In this document: one piece after another, positions 33,515-44,440 of the stretch | Numbering within the stretch: position 1 is the stretch's first letter | Layout: the number at the start of each line of letters is the position of its first letter | Source of the DNA: Escallonia rubra | Lineage: Eukaryota; Streptophyta; Magnoliopsida; Escalloniales; Escalloniaceae | Reading direction: 5' to 3' | NCBI GenBank assembly: GCA_033065855.1 | Contig: JAVXUO010002340.1 | Location: 310,001-374,000, forward strand | DNA length: 64,000 bases | Program-made: the position numbers and the translations under genes | The notes under the pieces: generated by a model | Database searches by the model: none | The model's input: the letters and a program-made list of their open reading frames with translations, nothing else | Told to the model about the DNA's origin: nothing

Positions 33515-34830
33515 GTATAACATCCTCGAGTTCCCAAGTAGCGTCCCTCTATGAATGGTTATGCTGTAATACCTTCACAAAAGCTATCCTCTTAGAGCGC
33601 GTGACACCTTCGTCACGTTCCAGGATGCGATCTGGTTGCTCCTCATAAGATAGATCTTCTCTAACTTGAATAAGCTCAAACTCAATAACATGCAAAGGGT
33701 CAAAAACATACTTCCTCAAGGTTGAAACTATGGAAAACATTATGTATCTTTGACAAATTTGGAGGCAAGGCTAAACGATAAGCAACTATACCCTCTAAGA
33801 TTTCAAACGGTCTAATATACCTTTCAGACAGCTTTCCGTTCTTCCCAAAGTTCAAGACTCCTTTCCACGAGGATACTCGCAAAAACACATGATCACCAAC
33901 GTCAAATTCGAGCTCACGACGCCTCATATATGCGTAACTCTTCTGTTGGCTCTGTGCAGTCTTAAGTTTGTTCCTAATCACTTGGATCTTGTTTGCGGTG
34001 ATTTGAACAAGTTCTGAAGCTATCTACTTCCTTTCTCCAACCTCACTCCAACAAATTGGTGATCGACATCTTCTTCCATAAAGAGCCTCAAATGGTGTCA
34101 TCTGAATGCTAGCATGATCATCTGAATGGTAAGTGATTATCCCAACTACCTCAAAAATCCAAAACACGAGCTCACAGCATGTCCTCCAATGTCTGGATAG
34201 TTCGATCAGATTGCCCGTCTTTTTGTGGATGGAAAGTTGTGCTGAGATTAAGTCGTGTATACATGGCCTCTTGCAAACCACCCCAAAAGCGTGAGGTAAA
34301 TCATGGGTCTCTATCTGACACAATAGATAAAGGCACTCTCAGCAACCTAAGTATTCCTTAAACGTACAAGTTAGCAACTACCTCGATCGAATCCTTGTTC
34401 CTGACGGCTAAAAAGTGAGCTGCCTTGGTCAAACGGTCAACTATCACCCATATTGCATCGTGTCGCTTTGTAGTTGGCGGTAATCCAACCACAAAATCCA
34501 TCGTTATATGCTCCCACTTCTACTCAGGAATAACAAGTGGTTGTAACCTCCCAATAGGTCTCTGGTGTTCTGCCTTAACCCGCTGATACACCAAACATCT
34601 GGCCACAAAGTCCGCTACCTCTCTTTTCATCCCGCAAATTCTGGTACATCTTGGTACTACTCGGGTGAACCGCAAAAGGTGAATTGTGTGCCTCTGAAAG
34701 AATCTCTTTCTTCAATTTCGGATTCGAGGGAACACACAGTCTCCGAACCCATACGAAGAATACCCTCGCTATCCAATCTGAAGTCTGTGTGACCACCTTC
34801 TTTAACTTTGTCACTAATCTTGGCCAATTC
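33515..34830 (-). pseudogene. Unit D integrase with chromodomain
   Basis: The chromodomain-like part is open at 33549-33740 (E-F-E-L-I-Q-V-R-E-D-L-S-Y-E, R-I-L-E-R-D). It ends at TAG 33551-33549, after which R-D-A-T-W-E-L-E-D continues in frame. The C-terminal block is at 33700-33981. A deletion near 34110-34135 removes the Y-N-N-S-Y-H and L-P-L-I region. The core has frameshifts, and the zinc-binding part is at 34575-34814. Confidence 0.84.
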
Positions 34831-35067
34831 GGGGTTTGACGCTTGAGCCACCTTAATCTTCTCTATCAATGATGGTTGAACTTCCAAATGTGCCAAATAC
34901 CCACAAGAATTTGGAACTTTTATCTCGACTTCTAACTTCTCCAATTCTTCCAGCAATTGAGGTTGTCTAGTGAGCATAGCAGAAAGTCTTCCTATACTCT
35001 TCCTACTTAGCGCATCCGCCACAACATTAGCCTTACCTGGATGGTATAAAATGGTGCAATCACAGTA
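34831..35067 (-). pseudogene. Unit D RNase H, C-terminal part
   Basis: [18 protein letters not shown], continuous with the integrase start, cut at the TSD of the 35068-45312 insertion. The N-terminal part resumes at 45313. Confidence 0.83.
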
Positions 35068-35728
35068 TGTTCCCAACCTATTCTGGTCGCACCCAAAGGC
35101 CCACTACGGTCCCATTTTGCATGACACGTCCGCACAAGCAACAGACATTTTCAACGCTCACAACCGGTCAAAGCATGCACGCTCAAGTCACGTGCACTTC
35201 TTACTTCTTCTACGCGACTTCGTCGCCAAGAAACTCATCATCGTGCGACGCCGCATCACGCTTCGACCATCGCACTTCGCACGTTGTCCGTCGATGCGCC
35301 ATGACACTTGCCCAAGGAGGTTTGGCCTTGGCCTTTCCCCCCCCGGCTCTTCACCCTTCGCGCAAAGTCCTTTTTGCACTTTTTTCATTTCGTACGTTTC
35401 ATACATGACTCTGGCACCTTGTTCATCATGTGGGTACGATTCTTGGTAGCATGCTCGTCGCAACACAACTTTTGGATTCGTCATTGCTTATCAAAACACC
35501 TACCGTCGGTGCGCCCGAAGTTCATCGAAGGGGGGAGTGGCCTTGGCCTCCGTTCATGGGAGTTGGCCTTTTACCTTGGCCACCCCCTAGGGTCGGCCTC
35601 GGCCTCACCAAGGGGTCGGCCTCGGCCTCCCCAGGGGTGGTGGCCTTGGCCTTCCCCTCAATGTTTGGCCTATGGCCTTCCTTCCTGCGCGCACTTGTTT
35701 TCCCGAGTCTTTGCACCTCCGCGATGTT

Positions 35729-35869
35729 TACGGACGTTCGTACATCAACCTCGCGACGTCCGTCGTGCATCACCTTACGGACGTTCGTACATCAACCTCG
35801 CGACGTCCGTCGTGCATCACCTTACGGACGTTCGTACATCAACCTCGCGACGTCCGTCCTGCAACAACC
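35729..35869. repeat. 47-bp minisatellite in LTR (3 copies)
   Basis: Units begin TACGGACGTTCGTACATC at 35729, 35776 and 35823, and contain CGCGACGTCCGTCGTGC. Each is rich in the near-palindrome GGACGT/ACGTCC. The matching arrays in the other LTRs have four full copies. Confidence 0.9.
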
Positions 35870-35928
35870 TCCCGACGTCCGTTCGTACATCAACTTCACG
35901 ACGTCCGTCGTCCATCACCTCCGTGACC

Positions 35929-36010
35929 CCCGTCGCCCGGACACAACTCCGCGACCCCCGTCGCCCGGACACAACTCCGCGACCCCGTCGCCCAGACACA
36001 ACTCCACGAC
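35929..36010. repeat. ~28-bp repeat in LTR
   Basis: About three copies of CGTCGCCCGGACACAACTCC plus GCGACCCC. There are about two copies at 43196-43260 and five at 61066-61200. Confidence 0.85.
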
Positions 36011-36142
36011 GCCCATTATCCGTCGCCCGGACGTCGTCTCCATGACCCCCGTCACCGACGTCCGGGTGTCACACTCTAACACTTCGCCGCGCCCATGCGC
36101 CGCGCCGCTGATACAGCCGTGCCCCCAGGCTCTCTGTCACAC

Positions 36143-36375
36143 TACCGTGCCCCCGGCACTATACGCACTCTGTCGCGCCCATGCGCCACCATTGACACCA
36201 ACGTGCCCCCGGCACCTTACGCACTCTGTTGCGCCCATGCGCCACCATTGACACAAACATGCCCCCGGCACCTTACGCACTCCGTCGCGCCCATGCGCCG
36301 TGCCATTGACATAGACGTGCTCCCGGCACCTTACTCACTTCATCGCGCCCATGCGCCACAATCATGTCATCATGG
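36143..36375. repeat. 56-58-bp repeat in LTR
   Basis: Four copies starting at CCGGCAC (36153, 36209, 36265, 36323), each with CGCGCCCATGCGCCAC. Confidence 0.85.
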
Positions 36376-36462
36376 GCACCACACTCTTTCATCACACCAT
36401 GCGCACCTTGCCTTGGTCATGGAACATGCTTCAACCCACTCTCCGGAGTGTACATCATTCGC

Positions 36463-37150
36463 GGGGATAGGCGACTTCTCCGGGACACTATCTCTGCCAA
36501 GGAGCTCTTCAACTCCCCTTCCGCCAGGTAGACGGCTCCTCCGGGATGCTACATCGGCCAGTCGGGTAGACGGCTCCTCCGGGATGCTACCTTGACATGC
36601 TCCGAGTGCTCCGGCACAAGGACTCACCCGCGGGGATAGGCGACTCCTCCGGGACACTATCTCTGCCATGGAGCTCTTCAACTCCCCTTCCGCCAGGTAG
36701 ACGGCTCCTCCGGGATGCTACCTCGGCCAGTCGGGTAGACGGCTCCTCCGGGATGCTACCTTGACTCGCTCCAAGTGCTCCGGCATAAGGACTCACCCGC
36801 AGGGATAGGCGACTCCTCCGGGACACTATCTCTGCCAGGGAGCTCTTCAACTCCCCTTCCGTCAGGTAGACGGCTCCTCCGGGATGCTACCTCGGCCAGT
36901 CGGGTAGACGGCTCCTCCGGGATGCTACCTTGACATGCTCTGAGTGCTCCGGCATAAGGACTCACCCGCGGGGATAGGCGACTCCTCCGGGACACTATCT
37001 CTGCCAGGGAGCTCTTCAACTCCCCTTCCGCCAGGTAGACGGCTCCTCCGGGATGCTACCTTGACTCGCTCCAAGTGCTCCGGCATAAGGACTCACCCGC
37101 AGGGATAGGCGACTCCTCCGGGACACTATCTTTGCCAGGGAGCTCTAAGT
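36463..37150. repeat. 169-bp tandem repeat in LTR (5 units)
   Basis: Units start at GGGGATAGGCGACTCCTC at 36463, 36632, 36801, 36970 and 37101; the period is exactly 169 bp except for one shortened unit of 131 bp. Each contains subrepeats of GTAGACGGCTCCTCCGGGAT. Because 169 is not a multiple of three, the same apparent minus-strand peptide recurs in successive frames, so those frames are not genes. Confidence 0.92.
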
Positions 37151-37687
37151 GCTCCGGCACGAAGACTCCCCTTCTGCCAGGTAGACGGCTCCTCCGGGAT
37201 GCTACCTTGGCCGGCCAGGTAGACGACTCCTTCGGGATGCTACCTCGGCCTGCGGAATAGGCGACTCCTCCGGGACACTATCTCCGTCAGGGTGCCTGCG
37301 TGACTGGCCTACGTGCTCCGGCACTGGGGGCTTGCGTCGGCACCCCTAGGGACTATGACCCCCGGGTCACTCCGAGACGGGAGCAGGTCTTCGGAGGGCA
37401 TCGCGCCTAGTTCACCTGGCAGTTGGGCGTCGGGTCTTCCCCACCGCTGCCAGGCCTGTGGGACTCCGCAAGGGCTTGGATTAGAGGCTAGATCAAGGGG
37501 TTTCTCTGGCCGCACCGACGCGGTGGGAGCCAGTCTTTCCAGACAGACAGAGCGACGCTGTGCGGGGCAGGCCGGATGAATATGCGATTCGACAGTCCGT
37601 GGAGCACCGGCACCCGTGGACCCCCTGGTGATGTGTCACTCCCGGGGAGCACCACATGTCGGTTTATGACATCATCATCTCAATCTC

Positions 37688-37695
37688 TATAAATA
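37688..37695 (+). promoter_or_regulatory. TATA box of 5' LTR (Gag-only element)
   Basis: TATAAATA within CAATCTCTATAAATAGAGG. It is identical in the LTRs at 44981-44988 and 62700-62707 and sets plus-strand orientation. Confidence 0.75.
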
Positions 37696-38021
37696 GAGGT
37701 CTTGAGAATTCATTTGGAGGGGATTTAACAGTTGGACATTTTCAGAACATATTTCACTTTCTCACTCTAGAATCCTAGAGAGAGAAACATACAGGACCCT
37801 GACTTTGGACCTAAGCATCGGACTGTGACTGTCGTCGTATATTCATCTCGCGCTATCGCCCTCGCAGCACTGCCACCCTCGAGTTCTGTCTGGGAAGCCC
37901 TTGGTCTCTGCCCTTGTTCCACCCTTGCTGTGTCTCACATCAACATACTTGGAAGCTGACTCGGACTGCAGCCTTTGTGGCACCTCCACGTAAGTAAGAA
38001 CCCACATTCCTTGGCATCATT

Positions 38022-38040
38022 TTGGCGACTCCGCTGGGGA
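38022..38040 (+). other. Primer-binding site of the Gag-only element
   Basis: TTGGCGACTCCGCTGGGGA starts two bases after the LTR end. It is of the TGGCG-type used by Tat/Ogre lineage elements rather than the iMet type of the surrounding gypsy array. The tRNA was not matched. Confidence 0.7.
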
Positions 38041-38086
38041 GGTGAGCATCATACTGCAGTCTGTCTATCTTCCGCACTTAGTCTCC

Positions 38087-39403
38087 ATGCCTAGACAACG
38101 AAAAGTTACGAGGGCTGCCAGCCAGGGCCTTATCCATGCCGTGCAAGAAGAGGACCACTCGGGGGAACGAGAGGGGACCAGTGCTGTGTGTCCCCAAGAC
38201 CAGCCACAAACTACCGCACCTGACATACAAGTTGCAGTCAATGCGGCCATCCAACAGTTTTCGCCCACTATAGCCACTCTTATGACAACCATCTTAGAAA
38301 TGCAAAAATCAATCCAAGTCTTGACTTCACAATCACCGACTTCCCAAAGCCTTAGAGCTCCGCACCCTGTGCCCATTACTCACCCCGTGTTATCCCAAGA
38401 TCCAGGTTTGGCCCTTCCTGCTCATATCCAACCTTCAAGGCCTGGGCTAGTTTTGGACACTGCTCAGGTCCCAGTGTCGCGACCACCGCTGCCTTGGTCC
38501 TCCGGGCCCTCGACAGTAGGACTCGCGGCACCTCAGCCCCCGGCGCCACGCCTTGCCCTTGCTCGAAGCACTTCGGAGACTCACGAATCAATTGAGATGG
38601 AGCCTAACCCAAACATAACTAGTCGAAACCTAAACACAAGTCATTCCCCCGGCTTACTCCAGTCGACCTTTCCTGACGACCGGCCTCCAGCAGCTGACAC
38701 TACCCATGTACAAACCATGCCCCAACAAGTTGCTCACCACCACCAACCCCTCTCTACCATCGTCATCCCCTCAATGCCTCAGGTTGTACCGTCTGGGGGC
38801 TCTGGTGCTCGGATCATCACGACAGGGCACAAACCCTCACATGCGTCGTACGTCACCAAGCATGACTTAGATGCCCTCCTTCACCGTCTCAAGCAGTCAT
38901 CCTTACCCCACTCCCCCTCTAAGCTGTCAGGTCATGCTCCCTACTTTGGCAGCCTTGCTACTAAGCCCTACCCTGTCAAGTACAAGCAACCATCCTTCAC
39001 CTTGTTCAACGGCAAAGAAGGCAACGCCCGCGAGCATCTCACCCGTTTTGCTGGCTCCCTCGAACACTACGGGGAAGACGATACTTTGAAGCTTCGGGAA
39101 TTTCACAAGTCCCTGACTGGCCTCGCCTACTCTTGGTATCATCAGATTCCTGACAGTACTATCCACTCATGGTCCGACATGGTCCAGCTCTTCCTTGACA
39201 AGTTTCACTATGAGACGGAACGTGTGACCATTGTTGACATTGCCGGGATCCGCCAGAATCCCGGGGAAGACCTCAACACCTATGTTACGCGATTTCATCA
39301 CAAGTGCTTGGAGTGCACTGACTTCAGCAAAGATGAAACCCTTGTACCCATTTGCATCAAGAACATGAAGGACACCTACAGGGTCTACCTTGAAAACCTC
39401 TAG
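38087..39403 (+). CDS. Gag polyprotein, N-terminal and capsid part
   Basis: The ATG at 38087 (M-P-R-Q-R-K-V-T-R) is preferred over the upstream GTG at 38042; it gives 438 codons. The first 240 residues are Pro/Gln/Ser-rich. The last 120 form a retrotransposon Gag domain: F-N-G-K-E-G-N-A-R-E-H-L, L-T-G-L-A-Y-S-W-Y, W-S-D-M-V-Q-L-F-L-D-K-F and N-P-G-E-D-L. Gag would assemble the particle that packages the element RNA. The frame is intact up to TAG 39401-39403, where homologous coding continues at once in the next frame. The lack of other lesions in 438 codons suggests recent or retained function. Confidence 0.85.
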   Translation: MPRQRKVTRAASQGLIHAVQEEDHSGEREGTSAVCPQDQPQTTAPDIQVAVNAAIQQFSPTIATLMTTILEMQKSIQVLTSQSPTSQSLRAPHPVPITHPVLSQDPGLALPAHIQPSRPGLVLDTAQVPVSRPPLPWSSGPSTVGLAAPQPPAPRLALARSTSETHESIEMEPNPNITSRNLNTSHSPGLLQSTFPDDRPPAADTTHVQTMPQQVAHHHQPLSTIVIPSMPQVVPSGGSGARIITTGHKPSHASYVTKHDLDALLHRLKQSSLPHSPSKLSGHAPYFGSLATKPYPVKYKQPSFTLFNGKEGNAREHLTRFAGSLEHYGEDDTLKLREFHKSLTGLAYSWYHQIPDSTIHSWSDMVQLFLDKFHYETERVTIVDIAGIRQNPGEDLNTYVTRFHHKCLECTDFSKDETLVPICIKNMKDTYRVYLENL

Positions 39404-39824
39404 CTTCGGTCTTGGAGACATCTCAAGGAAGCTGCACGACGCACCTATGACTCGGTCGGTCCGTCAAGGACCCCAAAGCCCCAACCTCATTGCCGTGGCC
39501 GCGACGACGGAAGTAGCTAGTAACGACGACAACAACCGCAAGCGTCAGTCCCAAGGAAGGGACGGGCGTCCTGATAAGAGAGGGCAGCCGATGCCTGCCC
39601 CGGAATACCCGTGTGACTTGAAGACTGTTAGAGATCTCCTTGAGACATGGATCGACGACAATACCATAACCCTGCCCAATGTCGACAATGAACCTACCCC
39701 GGAAGACTTAGCCCATCATAACTACTGCCCCTATCATCGGAAGGTCGGTCATGGCCTCAAGTGGTGCAGGGGCCTCAAGTTTGTCTTCGCCGACAAGATT
39801 GCGTCCGGAGAGCTCAAACTCTAA
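39404..39824 (+). CDS. Gag C-terminal part with zinc finger (+1 frame)
   Basis: This is open from about 39390 to the TAA at 39822-39824, in the +1 frame relative to 38087-39403. It starts S-F-G-L-G-D-I-S-R-K-L and ends in a zinc-finger-like C-P-Y-H-R-K-V-G-H-G-L-K-W-C, a C-x2-H-x4-H-x4-C variant typical of Tat-lineage Gag. The shift could be a one-base indel or a programmed +1 frameshift at CTC-TAG-C; the sequence alone cannot decide. Confidence 0.75.
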
Positions 39825-40160
39825 GTACGAGACATATGACCTACCCTTGGCATGCCTTAGTGCATTTTCCACACTTGTAATTTTTTCGTTCATTTTGCAA
39901 GTTTCCATACCCATGTATCAAGGCATGTTGCCTATCCTTCGTTATCAATGAAGTTACATTTTCCAGACTTAGAAAATTTTCAAGCTACATTGATCTTGCA
40001 CAAGTCTATTGATATCACCCTTCTTGCCATCACCCACTCCCTTGGGGGCTTCACCCCTTCCCAATCCCTTCGGTCTCACATTGCAATGACTTGGTACGTG
40101 GTGCGCGGGGTGGCTCGAGCCGCGCTACTACGGTCGCATCATCATCCTGCATTCACTTTT

Positions 40161-40375
40161 CCAACACTTAGAAAAAATTTCATTTTTTTTCGCAACCGGT
40201 CATCGATGATCATCCTCAGTGGTCTCCCTCGGCATCCTTGTCTTAGCCCAACACTTAGAAAAAAAAAAATAAAAATTCGCAACCGGTCATCAATGATCAT
40301 CCTCAGCGGCCTCCCTTAGCATCCTTGCCCGAGCTCAAAAAAAAAATATTCAACACTTAGAAAAAAATTTCAAGT
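40161..40375. repeat. Direct repeat of ~88-102 bp
   Basis: CAACACTTAGAAAAA occurs at about 40162, 40249 and 40351. The first two are followed by TTCGCAACCGGTCATC and ATGATCATCCTCAG. Confidence 0.8.
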
Positions 40376-41404
40376 TTTTCATCTTCCCACATGCTCCCCA
40401 CATTCATGCTCTCATCACTCTCCCTCTCACACTTTCACTCTCCTCCCTCACCATCCAACACCCCATCACCCTTTCCCCACTTCATAAACAACTTCTCTCT
40501 TTCTCATGGAAAAACTTCATTCTTCTCCCATCCCTTTTTCTCTCACACCCATTTTGCAAATTGTGAAAATCTTCTTGGGGGCTCCCTCTTTAGGGCTGTT
40601 CTTAAAAAAAAATATATTATTATTATTATTATTTTATTCGAATTTGAATTTGAATTTCAAAAAAAAATCTGACTAACCCTACCCGCGAACCCGAACCGAC
40701 CCGCGCCCCCCGACCCGCGCCCATTCCCTCTCTGTGGTGTACCCGACCCAACCCGGATCCAGACCCGTTTACCCGAAAAAACGCTAATTCACCAAACCCT
40801 AATTTTTTTCCCCATCTCTTTCTCTTTCTCCTTCTCTTTACACTATGCGCGGCCGCCGCTGCCTCTTCTCCTTTCGACGCCGCAGCCCCCCGTCACCGAC
40901 GACCCCCCCGGCCGCACCTCCCTCTCTTCTTTCCTCTCTCCCCTGCCCTCCTTCCCCCCGCCACCAGCCACCCGCGGCACCCCGCCGCCGCCGCTTCCCC
41001 CTTCTTCTTTCTTCCTTTCCCCTTCCTTCCTCCCTCCTCCCCCGCCCCCCCTCGGCCTCGGCCTTTCCGCGACCTCGGCCCTTCCTCATCCTCTATCTCC
41101 CTCACCCCCAAACTCCCTTCCCACCCTCGGCCTCGGCCGCCACCACCCCCTTCCTTTCTCCCCTTCTCCCCTTTCCTACCCCGCCCACCCTTCGGCCTCG
41201 GCCTCGGCCTCGGCCCAGCCAACCTCCCTGCCCCTCTCCTTCCCCCCTCGGCCTCGCGCCTTCATCCACCACCGCCGCCCCCTCGGCCTCGGCCTAGCGT
41301 CTTCACCCAACACCGCCGCCCCCTCGGCCTCGGCCTCGCGCCTTCACCCACCACCGCTTCATCCATCTCCTTCCCCCTCTTCTTCTCTTCTCCCCCGCCC
41401 CTAG

Positions 41405-41540
41405 CCCACCACAAGCTCGGCCTCGGCCTTGGCCAAGGGGCCTTGGTCGGCCTCGCGGCCTTGGTCGGCCTCGGCCTCGTGGCCTTGGTCGGCCTCGGCC
41501 TCGCGGCCTTGGTCGGCCTCGGCCACTCGGTCGGCCGGCC
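41405..41540. repeat. GGCCTTGGTCGGCCTCGG repeat
   Basis: Three to four copies of a ~30-bp unit built from GGCCTTGGTCGGCCTCGGCC. The same words occur in the LTRs near 35590, 42860 and 60660. Confidence 0.8.
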
Positions 41541-42193
41541 TTGGCTCTCCATCCCCATACCCTCTCCCCATCCTTCCCCCATGGCCGAACCTCCCTCCAT
41601 GCCCATTACGGCCTCCATCAACCAAAGTCATCCACTTCGGCCTACACACACTCACCCAATGACCGAACATCGACAACCAAGGCCAAGCACTTCAAAAAAA
41701 AAAATATTTTTTTTTTGCTTGCAACGTCGATCGCCTTCCATTGCTCACGCCCTTGCGCCCGTCGTGGACTGCCCCTGCATCGCGACGCCCAACCGCGCCT
41801 TTGCCGCGCCCCCCGTCCCGACGTCCCTGACATCAACGTATTTGACCAACGCGCATTGCTCGTGCCTATGCGCCCGTCGCGGACTGCCCCCGTATCGCGA
41901 CGTCCGGCCGCGCCCTTGTCGTGCCCCTCATGACAATGTCCCTCGACATTAACGCCCTTGGTAGGTGGTGCGCGAGATAGCTCGAACCACTTACTCCTAT
42001 TCATTGTCCAATGCTCATCGCCAGCGCCCGTGCGCCGTCTCCACGACGCTTGTCGCCCATCGCCCGGGTGACGTCTCCGCGACACTCGTCGTCCGTCGCC
42101 CGGGCGCCGCTTACATGCTCGCGCCCCTGCGCCCTATCATCATGCCCTTGCGTCAACACCCAAACATCCCAAGGCTTTCGTAGGTGGTGCACG

Positions 42194-42211
42194 AGGTGGC
42201 TCGAGCCACCT
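42194..42211. repeat. 18-bp perfect palindrome before the 3' LTR
   Basis: AGGTGGCTCGAGCCACCT. Diverged relatives of the surrounding GGTGGTGCGCGAGGTGGCTCGAGCC occur near 40098 and 41962. Confidence 0.8.
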
Positions 42212-42329
42212 ACTCTTCATCATCACGCATTGACGACCTCAACAACACTCCAGCCAAACAATATAAAACCTTCCTAAGTGTTTATGCGTGCGGTGCCCGC
42301 TCGGGTTACCCCTCCGCGCACACCACACG

Positions 42330-42340
42330 CAGGGGGCTTA
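42330..42340 (+). other. Polypurine tract of the Gag-only element
   Basis: CAGGGGGCTTA directly before the 3' LTR. It is short and partly interrupted, but at the expected place. Confidence 0.55.
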
Positions 42341-42999
42341 TGTTCCTAACCTATTCTGGTCGCACCCAAAGGCCCACTACGGTCCCATTTTGCATGACAC
42401 GTCCGCACAAGCAACAGACATTTTCAACGCTCACAACCGGTCAAAGCATGCACGCTCAAGTCACGTGCACTTCTTACTTCTTCTACGCGACTTCGTCGCC
42501 AAGAAACTCATCATCGTGCGACGCCGCATCACGCTTCGACCATCGCACTTCGCACGTTGTCCGTCGATGCGCCATGACACTTGCCCAAGGAGGTTTGGCC
42601 TTGGCCTTTCCCCCCCGGCTCTTCACTCTTCGCGCAAAGTCCTTTTTGCCCTTTTTTCATTTCGTAAGTTTCATACATGACTCTGGCACCTTGTTCATCA
42701 TGTGGGTACGATTCTTGGTAGCATGCTCGTCGCAACACAACTTTCGGATTCGTCATTGCTTATCAAAACACCTACCGTCCGCGCGCCCGAAGTTCATCGA
42801 AGGGGGGAGTGGCCTTGGCCTCCCTTCATGGGAGTTGGCCTTTTACCTTGGCCACCCCCTAGGGTCGGCCTCGGCCTCACCAAGGGGTCGGCCTCGGCCT
42901 CCCCAGGGGTGGTGGCCTTGGCCTTCCCCCAATGTTTGGCCTATGGCCTTCCCTCCTGCGCGCACTTGTTTTCCCGAGTCTTTGCACCTCCGCGATGTT

Positions 43000-43187
43000 T
43001 ACGGACGTTCGTACATCAACCTCGCGACGTCCGTCGTGCATCACCTTACGGACGTTCGTACATCAACCTCGCGACGTCCGTCGTGCATCACCTTACGGAC
43101 GTTCGTACATCAACCTCGCGACGTCCGTCGTGCATCACCTTACGGACGTTCGTACATCAACCTCGCGACGTCCGTCCTGCAACAACC
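43000..43187. repeat. 47-bp minisatellite, 3' LTR (4 copies)
   Basis: Starts at 43000, 43047, 43094 and 43141. Confidence 0.9.
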
Positions 43188-43717
43188 TCCCACAACTCCG
43201 CGACCCCCGTCGCCCGGACACAACTCCGCGACCCCGTCGCCCAGACACAACTCCACGACGCTCATTATCCGTCGCCCGGATGTCGTCTCCGTGACCCCCG
43301 TCACCGACGTCCGGGCGTCACACTCCAACACTTCGCCGCGCCCATGCGCCGCGCCGCTGATACAGCCGTGCCCCCAGGCTCTCTGTCACACTACCGTGCC
43401 CCCGGCACTATACGCACTCTGTCGCGCCCATGCGCCACCATTGACACCAACGTGCCCCCGGCACCTTACGCACTCTGTTGCGCCCATGCGCCACCATTGA
43501 CACAAACATGCCCCCGGCACCTTATGCACTCCGTCGCGCCCATGCGCCGCGCCATTGACATAGACGTGCTCCCGGCACCTTACTCACTTCATCGCGCCCA
43601 TGCGCCACAATCATGTCATCATGCCCCCGGGCACCACACTCATTCATCACACCATGCGCACCTTGCCTTGGTCATGGAACATGCTTCAACCCACTCTCCG
43701 GAGTGTACATCATCCGC

Positions 43718-44440
43718 GGGGATAGGCGACTCCTCCGGGACACTATCTCTGCCAGGGAGCTCTTCAACTCCCCTTCCGCCAGGTAGACGGCTCCTCCGGG
43801 ATGCTACATCGGCCAGTCGGGTAGACGGCTCCTCCGGGATGCTACCTTCACATGCTCCGAGTGCTCCGGCACAAGGACTCACCCGCGGGGATAGGCGACT
43901 CCTCCGGGACACTATCTCTGCCAGGGAGCTCTTCAACTCCCCTTCCGCCAGGTAGACGGCTCCTCCGGGATGCTACCTCGGCCAGTCGGGTAGACGGCTC
44001 CTCCGGGATGCTACCTTGACTCGCTCCAAGTGCTCCGGCATAAGGACTCACCCGCAGGGATAGGCGACTCCTCCGGGACACTATCTCTGCCAGGGAGCTC
44101 TTCAACTCCCCTTCCGTCAGGTAGACGGCTCCTCCGGGATGCTACCTCGGCCAGTCGGGTAGACGGCTCCTCCGGGATGCTACCTTGACATGCTCCGAGT
44201 GCTCCGGCATAAGGACTCACCCGCGGGGATAGGCGACTCCTCCGGGACACTATCTCTGCCAGGGAGCTCTTCAACTCCCCTTCCGCCAGGTAGACGGCTC
44301 CTCCGGGATGCTACCTCGGCCAGTCGGGTAGACGGCTCCTCCGGGATGCTACCTTGACTCGCTCCAAGTGCTCCGGCATAAGGACTCACCCGCAGGGATA
44401 GGCGACTCCTCCGAGACACTATCTTTGCCAGGGAGCTCTA
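43718..44440. repeat. 169-bp tandem repeat, 3' LTR (5 units)
   Basis: Starts at 43718, 43887, 44056, 44225 and 44394. The fifth is shortened at its end as in the 5' LTR. Confidence 0.9.

Larger units (their letters stand above)
35068..38019 (+). repeat. 5' LTR of the Gag-only element
   Basis: TGTTCCCAACC to TTGGCATCA, GC-rich, with four sets of internal tandem repeats and a TATA box about 330 bp before its end. All long open frames within it overlap in several frames and follow the repeats. Confidence 0.9.
39825..42329 (+). other. Non-coding interior of the Gag-only element
   Basis: 2.5 kb between gag and the polypurine tract where pol would lie. It starts AT-rich with A-runs (39900-40380). 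A TAT microsatellite (about 40611-40636), C/T-rich sequence (40800-41400) and GGCCTCGGCC-rich repeats (41405-41540) follow, and the last part is GC-rich. Frames in 40845-42277 are open on both strands in several phases with low-complexity products. I see no RT, integrase or protease motif. Confidence 0.75.

Noticed and set aside
36370-37019. Repeated minus-strand frames with the same ~87-residue product
   Set aside because: These are one 169-bp tandem repeat read in successive frames (169 is not divisible by three). There is no start context or domain.
38022-38040. PBS-like sequence as a tRNA gene fragment
   Set aside because: Its position right after the LTR end and its length fit a primer-binding site, and no cloverleaf sequence surrounds it.
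40845-41676. Open frames on both strands with Arg/Gly/Glu- or Pro/Ser-rich products
   Set aside because: Simple C/T-rich and GGCCTCGG repeats generate them, and their complementary frames are equally open.
43000-43187. CRISPR-like look of regularly spaced 47-bp repeats
   Set aside because: The units are contiguous with no unique spacers, in a eukaryotic LTR. This is an ordinary minisatellite.
42184-43955. Plus-strand open frames of 400-490 codons in the Gag-only family LTRs (also 35308-36251 and 60322-61791)
   Set aside because: They overlap each other in two or three frames, follow the minisatellites, have low-complexity Arg/Ser/Thr/His/Pro composition and run across LTR boundaries. High GC content and a lack of stop words explain their length.
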